Source: JANMEX01 sp031423755 (GTDB lineage: Bacteria; Pseudomonadota; Alphaproteobacteria; Rhizobiales; Rhizobiaceae). From it: a stretch of DNA of 31,925 nt. The DNA is taken from positions 1-31,925 of the forward strand of contig JANPGC010000350.1 in NCBI GenBank assembly GCA_031423755.1, given 5' to 3'. The notes under the pieces are model-generated. The model did not search any database, was not told where the DNA came from, and worked only from the letters and a program-made list of their open reading frames with translations. Position numbers and translations under genes: made by a program. The first letter of the stretch is position 1; every line of letters starts with the position of its first letter. Below, one piece after another: positions 7,415-14,927 of the stretch.

Positions 7415-8002
7415 TCAGCGCGTCTCCTGCACGCCAAGAATGCGCGACAGCCGCCGTCCGCTCTCGGCAATTGCCGCCGCATCTGACAGGGCGTGGCCGA
7501 GCACAATACCGCCCTGCCACTCGGCAACGGCAGAGCGGCCGGCGACAAGCGCCAAGGCCGGGCGAAGGCCGGTGCGGCCGGACTCTGCAGAGATGAACCC
7601 CGCGATAAGAGTGAAGACTTCGCCGGCCTTGGCAGAGGCGGCAGGCGCATCGCCCCTGAACTCGCGCACCGCGGCGGCAACCGGGCAGCCATGCGTCATG
7701 CGGGCCTTTTGCGAGGCAGCCAGCCGCTGTGCCAGCATTGACAGGCGCTTGTGCGGGTCAGGCGACACTGCGGCAATGTCATCAAGCATGTCCTGCGTAT
7801 CGGCGGCAAAGCCGCAAGCCACTGCATGGGCGACATCAGACTTGGTCTTGAAATAGTAATAGAGATTGCCGACCGGAATGCCGGCAGACTTGGCAATGTC
7901 CGCCAAGCTCGACCCATGAAAGCCGCGCTGCCAAAAGAGCCGCGCCGCAGCGGAGACCAGCGCCTCGCGATTGCGCACGCCTTTTGCGGGAATTTCGCTC
8001 AT
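7415..8002 (-). CDS. TetR/AcrR family transcriptional regulator
   Basis: This is a 195-residue repressor. The HTH is at residues about 10-57, with LFWQRGFHGSSLADIAKSAG and GNLYYYFKTKSDVAHAV. The C-terminal half contains HGCPVAAAVREFRGD, a Cys-containing segment common in a TetR subgroup that senses small electrophiles or aldehydes. A perfect palindrome lies 13 bp before the ATG (8015-8030), so autoregulation is probable. The gene diverges from the GNAT acetyltransferase at 8162 and converges on the Trm112 gene (28 bp gap). The effector and any target besides itself are unknown. Confidence 0.9.
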   Translation of the reverse strand: MSEIPAKGVRNREALVSAAARLFWQRGFHGSSLADIAKSAGIPVGNLYYYFKTKSDVAHAVACGFAADTQDMLDDIAAVSPDPHKRLSMLAQRLAASQKARMTHGCPVAAAVREFRGDAPAASAKAGEVFTLIAGFISAESGRTGLRPALALVAGRSAVAEWQGGIVLGHALSDAAAIAESGRRLSRILGVQETR

Positions 8003-8014
8003 GACGGCATCGAT

Positions 8015-8030
8015 TCAGTTGATCAACTGA
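8015..8030. promoter_or_regulatory. Perfect 16-bp palindrome, probable TetR operator
   Basis: TCAGTTGATCAACTGA is its own exact reverse complement. It sits 13 bp before the ATG of the minus-strand TetR gene and within the region shared with the divergent GNAT gene. The position suggests that the TetR protein binds it. Confidence 0.68.
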
Positions 8031-8161
8031 TTACCCGTGCGGCATTCCGGCACTCTTGTAAAGTCCGCCAGGCGATAACTGCAGAGCAACAGCTGAACAT
8101 TTCACTTGCACCCGACCCGAATCCGGTCTGAATCACGTCAAATCCACCGGATACGACAATC

Positions 8162-8719
8162 ATGAAGATCAGACCGGCCACTGAAGGCGACGTTGCCGAC
8201 ATCACCACCATCTACGAACATGCGGTGTTGCACGGCACAGGGACCTATGAGCTTGAACCGCCGCAAGAGGCTGAAATACTCCGCCGTTTCCGGCATATCA
8301 CACAAAACGGCTTCCCTTGGTACGCCGCAGAAGAGGCAGGCGTGGTGCTCGCCTATGCCTACGCTTCGCCGTTCCGCACGCGTCCGGCCTATCGCTGGGC
8401 AATTGAGGATTCGGTCTATGTCGCGCCGGAAGCCAAGGGCAAGGGGACCGGCAAATTGCTGCTGCAGGCGTTGCTGGACAGGTGCGAAGCGCTCGGCTTT
8501 CACCAGATGATCGCAGTGATCGGCGACGGCAAAGGCAACAAGGGCTCGGTGGCGCTGCACCAATCGCTTGGTTTCAGGCTCTCTGGAACAATTGAAGGCT
8601 CAGGATTCAAATTCGGGCAATGGATCGACACGGTTATCATGCAAAAAGCTTTGAATGGCGGACTGGACCATCTGCCGGATCAGGTAAAATTCCCTGCATC
8701 CGACTGGCAGGGCCTCTAG
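8162..8719 (+). CDS. GNAT N-acetyltransferase (phosphinothricin/methionine-sulfoximine acetyltransferase type)
   Basis: This 185-residue acetyl-CoA-dependent acetyltransferase matches the PAT/MddA group: MKIRPATEGDVADITTIYEH at the start, YASPFRTRPAYRWAIEDSVY in the middle, the acetyl-CoA loop VAPEAKGKGTGKLLLQALL, and the GDGKGNKGSVALHQSLGF segment. Such enzymes acetylate the amino group of phosphinothricin or methionine sulfoximine and often serve as general amino-acid-analogue detoxifiers. The full family length is present. The gene diverges from a TetR regulator, whose palindrome lies 132 bp upstream, so regulation by it is possible but not shown. The true substrate cannot be read from the sequence. 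Confidence 0.9.
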   Translation: MKIRPATEGDVADITTIYEHAVLHGTGTYELEPPQEAEILRRFRHITQNGFPWYAAEEAGVVLAYAYASPFRTRPAYRWAIEDSVYVAPEAKGKGTGKLLLQALLDRCEALGFHQMIAVIGDGKGNKGSVALHQSLGFRLSGTIEGSGFKFGQWIDTVIMQKALNGGLDHLPDQVKFPASDWQGL

Positions 8720-11174
8720 GGTGTGGAAGACTTGCTGCCAGCAGTAACAAACCCAACCGCAAGAGCCATGCTGGAAAGAAGGCCTTGGCCGCAAGCGTAT
8801 GCGGACATCAAAGCAGGGTAACGTCCGACCAATCCAAAGCGCCCGCTATATGTCGTCCTGGAGGTTTGGGGAGATCCACAAGCCGCGCGCCACGTGCCTG
8901 CGCTGTGGCATGGGTTTGACGTGGAACATGGAACGGCCCGCCGCGAAGGAACCCGGATCAAATGCCGTGCGGGGACTTTGATAGACCGACGCCAACTTGA
9001 CAGCTTCTGCTGCCGTTTCGTCCACATTATGAGGTTTGGTTTGTATGAGCGGTGCCGACACTGCGTTTGCCTTTGAGACCATTGCAATGTCTTCAAGAAT
9101 GAATCCGGCAGAGGCATGCCAATCAGCATCGCAGACTTCAGGCTGGTCACTTTCACCGGCGCTGGAAGCAGCGGTGTCCCTTGAGTGATCGATATCCGAG
9201 CGTTCGTCTTGCAAAATCTTCCAAAATTTTGAAATAGAAAAATTGAACATTTTAAAAATCCCCATTATGCAGTTGATTGGCAGCAGAGTAGCGGTTTGTC
9301 GCAGGATGCGAAGCTTCCAAGCGCCGTAAGCAGTATCGATGAAACGCAAATCCATCGCATTAATATTTAGGAGACCGGTGGCCTGCACTTCGTTCAATTT
9401 TGGCGCACAGAGCAGGAGGTTCGAAAATAGATTAACACCGTTTCGTTCAGGTTTAATTGATAAGTCAAAAATTGGCACTAGGTCAAAAATACTATTCGTA
9501 GGGTATAAAAGCACGGCGATTTTCTGCAAAAAAGACTTCTTTATCAAAGGAAGTAATTTTTTGGTTATAAGATCGATTGTCATTTTTCAAGCAGCCCCAA
9601 GCTTTATGAATATGAAAGTGAATTTAAAGAAATCAAAGACCATTTACTCAACCAGTGCCATAACAACTTGATCCGCTTCCAATCTTGATTTAGGCAAAAT
9701 ATCTCAGCGGTCTATTTTAAGTCACACTTAGGTCTTTATGTTCGGATCTAAAAAACCCTCCTATCCACACTCGCAAAACTGATCATCACCACATCAGCAA
9801 AGCAGCACTTTGACATGTTGTAACCTCACTAATCCTGAATGACTTTAACTCTTCGCAACTGCGAAATCACAACCACAACAGCTTGACGGCACGTGCCCAC
9901 TGGGTTTCACTGGAAAGTCTGTTTGTTTCAACTTACGCAAGAAGTGTTGAATTCGGCGTCTTCTGAAGACGGTCCCTGAAGGCAATCTGTACGAATTCGA
10001 CAATCGCGGACACACCGCTTTGAACCTGCATCGACATGTTCTCGCTCTTGAGCAGTACTTGGGGTCCATACCATGTTCTTGAATGCACAGAGCACGGTGA
10101 TATCCGACGATGGCGACGTTAAATATATGCTTTTATTATATATTTTTCATGGTGCTAGAAGTTTTGAGCGGCATTCAGTCTGTGACATCAAATGCCCAGT
10201 CGAGCCGGATCATCCTTCAATCCAACGCCAGGCAATGCCACCAACACCGCACAGTGCAGCCCCTGCACAGGAGCCAAAAAATCTGCCAGCATGAACCGGA
10301 GAACGAAGAAAACACTCATTGAGTGCAAAACGGTGACGGGTAACAGCTCATTCAAAATCTTGATCCCAATGCCAAAACGGGGAGAACTGGGTCTGTAATA
10401 ATATTAAAATGTGATCACGAAAATTGCATTGTGCACTGCAACAAAATGGAGTTTTTGCAGCGGTATCAGGACAGGGCCGAGAATCCAAAGCACGCAATCG
10501 AGTCACGCATGATTCATTCTTGCAGCCGCCGCTGCGGGAAATTGCTCGAATGCCGGCATTGGGTCCGACGGTTCGCAGCATGACTGTAGTCGCCAAACTC
10601 TACACACCACTTCATGCGCTTGCATCGCCATTCCTGCCGCGTGGCGTTGGCGGCCATGAAATGACTTCGATGGCAATTGATTCAGTCCGCTCGCATGGGC
10701 TGGCATGCAACTGTCGGCAGCCAGCAGCCGCAAGCGGACCAGGGACCGGAAGGTTCAGGGCACGGGTCGTTCGAGCGGGATCAGGTGTCACGCCGGAATT
10801 CCGTGTCCCGGCTAGACGTGTGACGCGACGTTGCAGGTATCACGAAAGATGCGCGACGACCTCTGGGGCGCGCAACAACAAGTGCAAATGATTTCATTTG
10901 AACATCCGTCGCTTTGCATGTTGCCTGAACGCTCGAACACCGTCGGCTGCCACCCGTCAGGTAGAAAATAGTCGAAGTTCTGATGCTCGTCAGGCCTCGG
11001 AAAGGGGTGCCCCTGAAGGCACGGCACGTTGCGGCAAGCTAAACATTCAGGAAACGGCCCAGGCAGCGAGCATCAGCGTTTCCGCAGCAGCCAGCACAGC
11101 AGAAAAATATTTAAGCCATAAAACTCAATATCTTATCGCTTAAAGGCGTGCGGTCGGAAAAATGTTTAGTTCAA
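8720..11174. other. Gene-poor, partly AT-rich region without recognisable genes
   Basis: For about 2.4 kb I see no ORF with a recognisable family. The stretch from roughly 9200 to 9830 is clearly richer in A and T than its flanks, with many short A and T runs. Open frames exist (minus 8846-9583, plus 9339-9671, plus 10424-10891), but their translations show no conserved motifs and none has a convincing ribosome-binding site. No tRNA, CRISPR or long repeat is evident. It may be a decayed insertion or a boundary of transferred DNA. Confidence 0.55.
8846..9583 (-). CDS. Hypothetical ORF, doubtful (245 aa)
   Basis: The longest open frame in the gene-poor region runs from an ATG at 9583. Its first half (KKLLPLIKKSFLQKIAVLLY, then MGIFKMFNFSISKFWKIL) is basic and hydrophobic and lies in AT-rich DNA. 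The second half (DHSRDTAASSAGESDQPEV onward) is acidic and of normal composition. I recognise no domain and see no good ribosome-binding site. The change of character midway may mean that two unrelated stretches share a frame by chance. Low confidence that it is expressed. Confidence 0.25.
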   Translation of the reverse strand: MTIDLITKKLLPLIKKSFLQKIAVLLYPTNSIFDLVPIFDLSIKPERNGVNLFSNLLLCAPKLNEVQATGLLNINAMDLRFIDTAYGAWKLRILRQTATLLPINCIMGIFKMFNFSISKFWKILQDERSDIDHSRDTAASSAGESDQPEVCDADWHASAGFILEDIAMVSKANAVSAPLIQTKPHNVDETAAEAVKLASVYQSPRTAFDPGSFAAGRSMFHVKPMPQRRHVARGLWISPNLQDDI

Positions 11175-11209
11175 TTTATTGACAATAAACAAAATATGGC
11201 AATCATACT
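11175..11209 (+). promoter_or_regulatory. Putative promoter with palindromic operator before the kinase operon
   Basis: TTTATTG-A-CAATAAA (11175-11189) is a perfect inverted repeat with 7-bp arms. It contains a consensus -35 box TTGACA (11179-11184). The best -10-like sequence is CATACT (11204-11209), 19 bp away, so the promoter would be weak or activator-dependent. Overlap of the repeat with the -35 box suggests repression. The site is about 380 bp before dhaL. It does not resemble the LacI operator at 22291. Confidence 0.45.
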
Positions 11210-11291
11210 GAATTGGGTGGAAAAACGTTGCGGCATGTTTCGCTTTTCCGCCTTTCATCGAAGTGGGAGACTTCGAATGGGAGGAAAATTA

Positions 11292-11553
11292 TGAAAACCA
11301 ACGCGCTGCGTTCAATTGCGGCTTCCTTGACGTCTGCAGCCCCATCTCCAAGCGCGACACGGCTCTCTGAAGTCGGATTATCGTTGATTTCTGCCTTCAC
11401 TTTACGTCTGTCCTTTGCGCAAACGCTGTCCACAGTTGGATACCAAATTGGCTAAAAGTCCACTTCAGGTGCCAAAATACACCGGGGACGGCGACTATGC
11501 CGCCTGCAACTCCGGCAAAACCATTGAATTCGGCGCGGCATGCAATGCAATCT
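11292..11553 (+). pseudogene. Possible remnant of a secreted protein gene
   Basis: GGGAGGAAAATT gives a good ribosome-binding site for the ATG at 11292, which opens with MKTNALRSIAASLTSAA, like the start of an export signal. The frame soon turns to low-complexity sequence and ends at 11455. One frame over, the last part reads PKYTGDGDYAACNSGKTIEF and then GAACNAI before a stop at 11551-11553. That looks like the end of a different or deleted coding region, placed just before dhaL. A plausible reading is the shell of a deleted transporter-binding-protein gene, but I cannot name the family. Confidence 0.28.
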
Positions 11554-11567
11554 GAACGGAGGGACGG

Positions 11568-12185
11568 ATGAGCCACGATGCTGATATGATCGCAATGATT
11601 ATCGACAGTGCAGCTGCCGCCATTGAATCGAACAAAGATCACCTGACCAAACTCGACCAGCTCATTGGTGACGGCGACCATGGCATCAACATGTCGCGCG
11701 GCATTTCCGCCATCGTGCAGAAAAAAGACGAGCTTTCATCCCTTCCGTTTGATGAAGCTTGCAAGATGGCGGGGATGTTGATTGTCATGACGGTCGGAGG
11801 CGCTTCAGGCCCTCTCTTCGGATCATGCCTCATGGCAATCGGCAAAGGCAGGGCCAGGATGCCAACCAACCGCCCGGAACTCGCCGCCATGCTTTGCGAT
11901 GGTCTTGACGCGATCAAGTCCCGTGGAAAATCTGATATCGGGGCAAAGACGATGATAGACGTGCTCGCGCCAGTCACGGCTTATATTGCCACAGCTGACC
12001 CGTTTAGCTTTGAAGGCCTGCGTCAGGCGTCCGCCGATGCGCTGGAAGCGACCAAGCCAATCGAAGCCCGCAAAGGCCGCGCCGCATTCTTGGGCGCGCG
12101 CAGCATCGGTCATCTCGACCCCGGCGCACAAACCGTGACGCTGCTTGTAAATTCCATCAGTGAAGCACTGGAGAATCGCCAATGA
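11568..12185 (+). CDS. dhaL: Dihydroxyacetone kinase ADP-binding subunit DhaL
   Basis: This 205-residue DAK2-type subunit holds a permanently bound ADP that is rephosphorylated by DhaM and passes phosphate to the ketose on DhaK. The Mg-ADP binding aspartates are visible: Asp30, Asp35 and Asp37 in LDQLIGDGDHGINMSRG. The glycine loop VGGASGPLFGS and the GAKTMIDVLAP helix also match. The length is that of E. coli DhaL (210). A strong GGAGGG (11558-11563) precedes the ATG. It is the first intact gene of the operon; its stop overlaps the dhaM start (ATGA). Next to an EIIA-type DhaM it should work as the PEP-dependent form. Confidence 0.95.
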   Translation: MSHDADMIAMIIDSAAAAIESNKDHLTKLDQLIGDGDHGINMSRGISAIVQKKDELSSLPFDEACKMAGMLIVMTVGGASGPLFGSCLMAIGKGRARMPTNRPELAAMLCDGLDAIKSRGKSDIGAKTMIDVLAPVTAYIATADPFSFEGLRQASADALEATKPIEARKGRAAFLGARSIGHLDPGAQTVTLLVNSISEALENRQ

Positions 12186-12571
12186 CTGAGACCGTCTCAA
12201 TCGTAATCGTCTCCCATTCCCGCTCCGTCGCCGAAGGCACTCGCGAAATGGTGCGGCAAATGGTGGGGGACGAGGTAAAGGTCATAGCGTGCGGTGGCAA
12301 CCCGGCAGGCGGACTTGGCACCGATGTCGGGCAGATCATGCAAGCCCTGAAAGACGCCTATACGCCAAAAGGCGTGGTGGTTTGCGTCGACTTGGGCGGC
12401 GCGGAAACCAACAGTGAAATGGCCATCGAAATGATGGACGAGCACATGCAAAAAAATATCCTCATCTGTGATGCAGCTATAGTTGAAGGCGCCATTATGG
12501 CAGCAACGGAGGCATCAAGCGGTTCCAGCCTCGAAAGCGTGAAGCAGGCAGCGGAGGACTATGGTTCATGA
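12182..12571 (+). CDS. dhaM: DhaM, EIIA(mannose)-type phosphotransfer protein
   Basis: This 129-residue stand-alone domain equals only the first part of E. coli DhaM. The phospho-accepting histidine is His12 in VSIVIVSHSRSVAEG. GGNPAGGLGTD and VVVCVDLGGAETNSEMA complete the family pattern. It takes phosphate from HPr and gives it to the ADP on DhaL. In E. coli, DhaM is one chain of EIIA, HPr and an EI-like domain; here the three parts are three successive genes in that same order. The start overlaps the dhaL stop (ATGA), and the stop overlaps the HPr start in the same way, suggesting translational coupling and equal amounts. Confidence 0.94.
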   Translation: MTETVSIVIVSHSRSVAEGTREMVRQMVGDEVKVIACGGNPAGGLGTDVGQIMQALKDAYTPKGVVVCVDLGGAETNSEMAIEMMDEHMQKNILICDAAIVEGAIMAATEASSGSSLESVKQAAEDYGS

Positions 12572-12849
12572 GAGAATTCGTGGTGGACAGTGCCGTTATT
12601 CTCGACCCAACGGGACTTCACGCGCGTCCCGCAGTCAAGGTTTCCAAGCTGGCAAAGCGATACACTGCCATAGTTGAAGTCGCGAGGGAAGAGACAGGCA
12701 TTTGGGTAAACGCAAAGTCCACTAGTGCGGTGATGAAGATGAAAGCAGGCCATGGAACCAACCTGTTCGTTCGCGCCTCTGGTGATGACGCGTTAACTGC
12801 GGTCGCCCAGATCATCAATCTGATCCAACGCGATTTCAAGGAACACTGA
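12568..12849 (+). CDS. HPr family phosphocarrier protein, dedicated to the Dha system
   Basis: This 93-residue HPr has the active His18 in DPTGLHARPAVKVSKLA. The second landmark WVNAKSTSAVMKMKAGHG keeps a serine (Ser51) where HPr kinase acts in other species, although the usual Ser-Ile-x-Gly is changed to Ser-Thr-Ser-Ala, so regulation there is uncertain. It should carry phosphate from the Enzyme I encoded next to the EIIA-type DhaM encoded before. GGAGG lies inside the end of dhaM, and the start overlaps the dhaM stop (ATGA). Only one base separates its stop from the Enzyme I start. Confidence 0.94.
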   Translation: MREFVVDSAVILDPTGLHARPAVKVSKLAKRYTAIVEVAREETGIWVNAKSTSAVMKMKAGHGTNLFVRASGDDALTAVAQIINLIQRDFKEH

Positions 12850-12850
12850 A

Positions 12851-14488
12851 ATGGCCGAGGCTTCTATCGCCGGGATAGCAGCATCCGAAGGCATTGCTAT
12901 CGGCACATTTTTTCTGCGCCGAAAGGTGAGCGGAGATCAAACACGCGTGGCGGGAACGATGTCGCGGGAGCAGGCTCTTTTTGAAAGTGCGCTTGCAAAG
13001 GCCAGCCAGTCTTTGGCGGAGCTGATGGCTCGAATCGATGCGTCAGCTGCTGAAATTCTCGGCTTTCAATTCGAACTTCTCAGCGACACCGATTTTCTCG
13101 ATCCTGTTTTCCAGCTTATAGGCGTTGGTCAAAAAGCCGATGAAGCCTGGGCCGAGGTGATCGACGGTGAAATTGCAGATTACGCGGCAGCCAAGGATGA
13201 ATATATGTCGGCTCGCGCTGACGACCTGCGAGACTTGAAAAGGCGTGTTCTCGGCTTTATTCTGGGTACGACGGCTGATGTATTTGAAGTGCCAGAGATG
13301 ACTGGCCTCGTATTGGCAGCGACTTCTCTCACGCCGTCAGAATTTCTTGAGCTGGATCTTGGGAAGATCGCAGGGATTGCCATCAGTGAAGGCAGCCCGA
13401 CAAGCCATGTCTCAATCCTGGCGCGCGCACGCGGCATCCCGATGCTGGTTGGCTGCGGCGAGCGTCTGACCGGGCTGAAACCGGGTTACGTGGCTGTCAT
13501 AGACACGCAGAACCACCAGCTCGTCCACGATCCGCGGGAAGAAAACCAAAGCGCTTTTCGCGTGCGCTTGCAAACCAGCAATGTTGCGATCGAATATGCC
13601 AGCATAAGCGCGCATTTGCCTGCCGTGACAGCAAGTGGAGAACATGTTCGGGTTTATGCCAATGTCGACGACCCGGCCATCCTTCTTGGTATTGACGCCG
13701 CCAACTTTGATGGCATTGGCCTGACACGGACAGAGTTCCTGTTTGAAAGTGGCCAGTTGCCCGACGAAGAACACCAGTTGGCAGTCTATCGTCGCATAGT
13801 CGAGTGGGCCGCAGGCCGGCCGGTGACAATCCGCACACTGGACGCAGGCGGCGACAAACTGATACCCGGTGTCACTTTCCTGGACGAGACGAACCCCTTC
13901 CTTGGCATTCGCGGATATCGCCTGTCACGCATACGCAAGGACATTTTCACCACGCAATTGCGCGCCTTGGCTCGGGCCGCCGTTTTTGGACCCCTCAAGG
14001 TCATGATCCCGATGGTGACCGTAAGCTCCGAAATGGACGAATTCCGCACACTGTTTGATGAAGTCATCATGAGTTTACAGAATGAAGGGGTTGCCTGCGC
14101 CGTCCCGTCATTGGGCGTCATGATCGAGGTACCGGCAGCTGCCCTGAACGCCGACACTATCAAGGCTGATTTCTTTTCTATCGGGTCAAATGATCTGATC
14201 CAGTATGTCACCGCTTGTGCGCGGGACAATGCGCTGCTGGCGCATCTTGCACAAGCCGACAATCCTGCCGTCACAAAACTCATCAGGATTGTCGCCGCAA
14301 CCGGCATGGTGCAAGGCAAAGAAGTCAGTGTCTGTGGAGACATGGCCTCGACGCCCGCTTTGGTTCCACTGTTGTTGGGGGCAGGAATTCGCAGCCTGTC
14401 TGTTGCAATTGCGCAGGGTCCTACGATCAAAGAAGTCATCCGGCGTTGGGATGGCCGCGAGCAGTGTGGAGACGGGACCAGTGCCTGA
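12851..14488 (+). CDS. Phosphoenolpyruvate-protein phosphotransferase (Enzyme I)
   Basis: This full-length 545-residue Enzyme I is close to the ~575 residues of E. coli PtsI, with no N-terminal GAF domain as in nitrogen-PTS PtsP. The N-terminal signature is GIAASEGIAIG. The phosphohistidine is His186 in GSPTSHVSILARARG. The PEP-binding barrel shows GIGLTRTEFLFES, RTLDAGGDK, NPFLGIRGYRLS, FFSIGSNDLIQYV and the catalytic Cys495 in VSVCGDMAS. It takes phosphate from PEP to start the relay through HPr and DhaM to DhaL. E. coli DhaM carries only an EI-like fragment, so an intact EI inside a dha operon makes this a self-sufficient relay. Its end overlaps the next start by 8 bases. Confidence 0.94.
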   Translation: MAEASIAGIAASEGIAIGTFFLRRKVSGDQTRVAGTMSREQALFESALAKASQSLAELMARIDASAAEILGFQFELLSDTDFLDPVFQLIGVGQKADEAWAEVIDGEIADYAAAKDEYMSARADDLRDLKRRVLGFILGTTADVFEVPEMTGLVLAATSLTPSEFLELDLGKIAGIAISEGSPTSHVSILARARGIPMLVGCGERLTGLKPGYVAVIDTQNHQLVHDPREENQSAFRVRLQTSNVAIEYASISAHLPAVTASGEHVRVYANVDDPAILLGIDAANFDGIGLTRTEFLFESGQLPDEEHQLAVYRRIVEWAAGRPVTIRTLDAGGDKLIPGVTFLDETNPFLGIRGYRLSRIRKDIFTTQLRALARAAVFGPLKVMIPMVTVSSEMDEFRTLFDEVIMSLQNEGVACAVPSLGVMIEVPAAALNADTIKADFFSIGSNDLIQYVTACARDNALLAHLAQADNPAVTKLIRIVAATGMVQGKEVSVCGDMASTPALVPLLLGAGIRSLSVAIAQGPTIKEVIRRWDGREQCGDGTSA

Positions 14489-14927
14489 AAAACCAGATGA
14501 AAATGACGACCTGATTGGTGCTTACAAGGACCTGATCCGCAGCTATCTGGCGATCAGACCATCCGGCTTGCGCAAGAAAATCTCTGACGCCATCGGAACA
14601 AACCGGAGTTTTGTAACTCAGATCACCAACCCCAACTATCGTGTTCCTATTCCCTCGCAATACATTCTCAAGATCATGGATGTCTGCCACCTTAGCGCAG
14701 TCGAGCGTTCCAATTTCATGAAGGCATACCTTGCTGCCCACCCCGGTCAGGCAGAGCTTCTGAATGCCGGCTCATCAAGCAAGGAATCGTCCTACACGGT
14801 GGATCTGTCGAGTGTCGAGGACGCCGACACAAGGGAAATGATCAAGCGATCTTTGCGCAGCGTCGCAGAAACGTTGATCGCGATGTCAAACAGGGACAAG
14901 AGCGAAAAGCAGGATCGACCCGGATGA
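14481..14927 (+). CDS. Uncharacterised HTH-like protein inside the Dha operon
   Basis: This 148-residue soluble protein lies between Enzyme I and DhaK. Residues about 10-75 (AYKDLIRSYLAIRPSGLRKK, then ISDAIGTNRSFVTQITNP and YILKIMDVCHLSAVE) look like a lambda-repressor-like HTH: a short helix pair, a TNRSFVTQ recognition helix, and a following helix. The rest is acidic and helical (VEDADTREMIKRSLRSVAE). I place the start at the GTG at 14481, with GGAG about 10 bases before it and an 8-base overlap with the EI stop; an in-frame ATG at 14451 is possible but lacks a ribosome-binding site. Its stop overlaps the dhaK start (ATGA). A regulator of the operon is the simplest guess. I know of no assigned function. 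Confidence 0.7.
   Translation: MPEKPDENDDLIGAYKDLIRSYLAIRPSGLRKKISDAIGTNRSFVTQITNPNYRVPIPSQYILKIMDVCHLSAVERSNFMKAYLAAHPGQAELLNAGSSSKESSYTVDLSSVEDADTREMIKRSLRSVAETLIAMSNRDKSEKQDRPG

Noticed and set aside
8913..8928. GGTTTGACGTGGAACA, matching 13 of 16 positions of the parS consensus
   Set aside because: Only the right half is perfect, it stands alone, and no parAB genes are nearby. A chance match is likely.
10426..10443. TTGCATTGTGCACTGCAA, an imperfect repeat resembling half of the LacI operator
   Set aside because: The arms are off-centre, and it has no gene with a recognisable start next to it.
10424..10891. 155-residue plus-strand frame in the gene-poor region
   Set aside because: There is no motif, no ribosome-binding site, and an arginine-rich tail typical of chance frames in GC-rich DNA.
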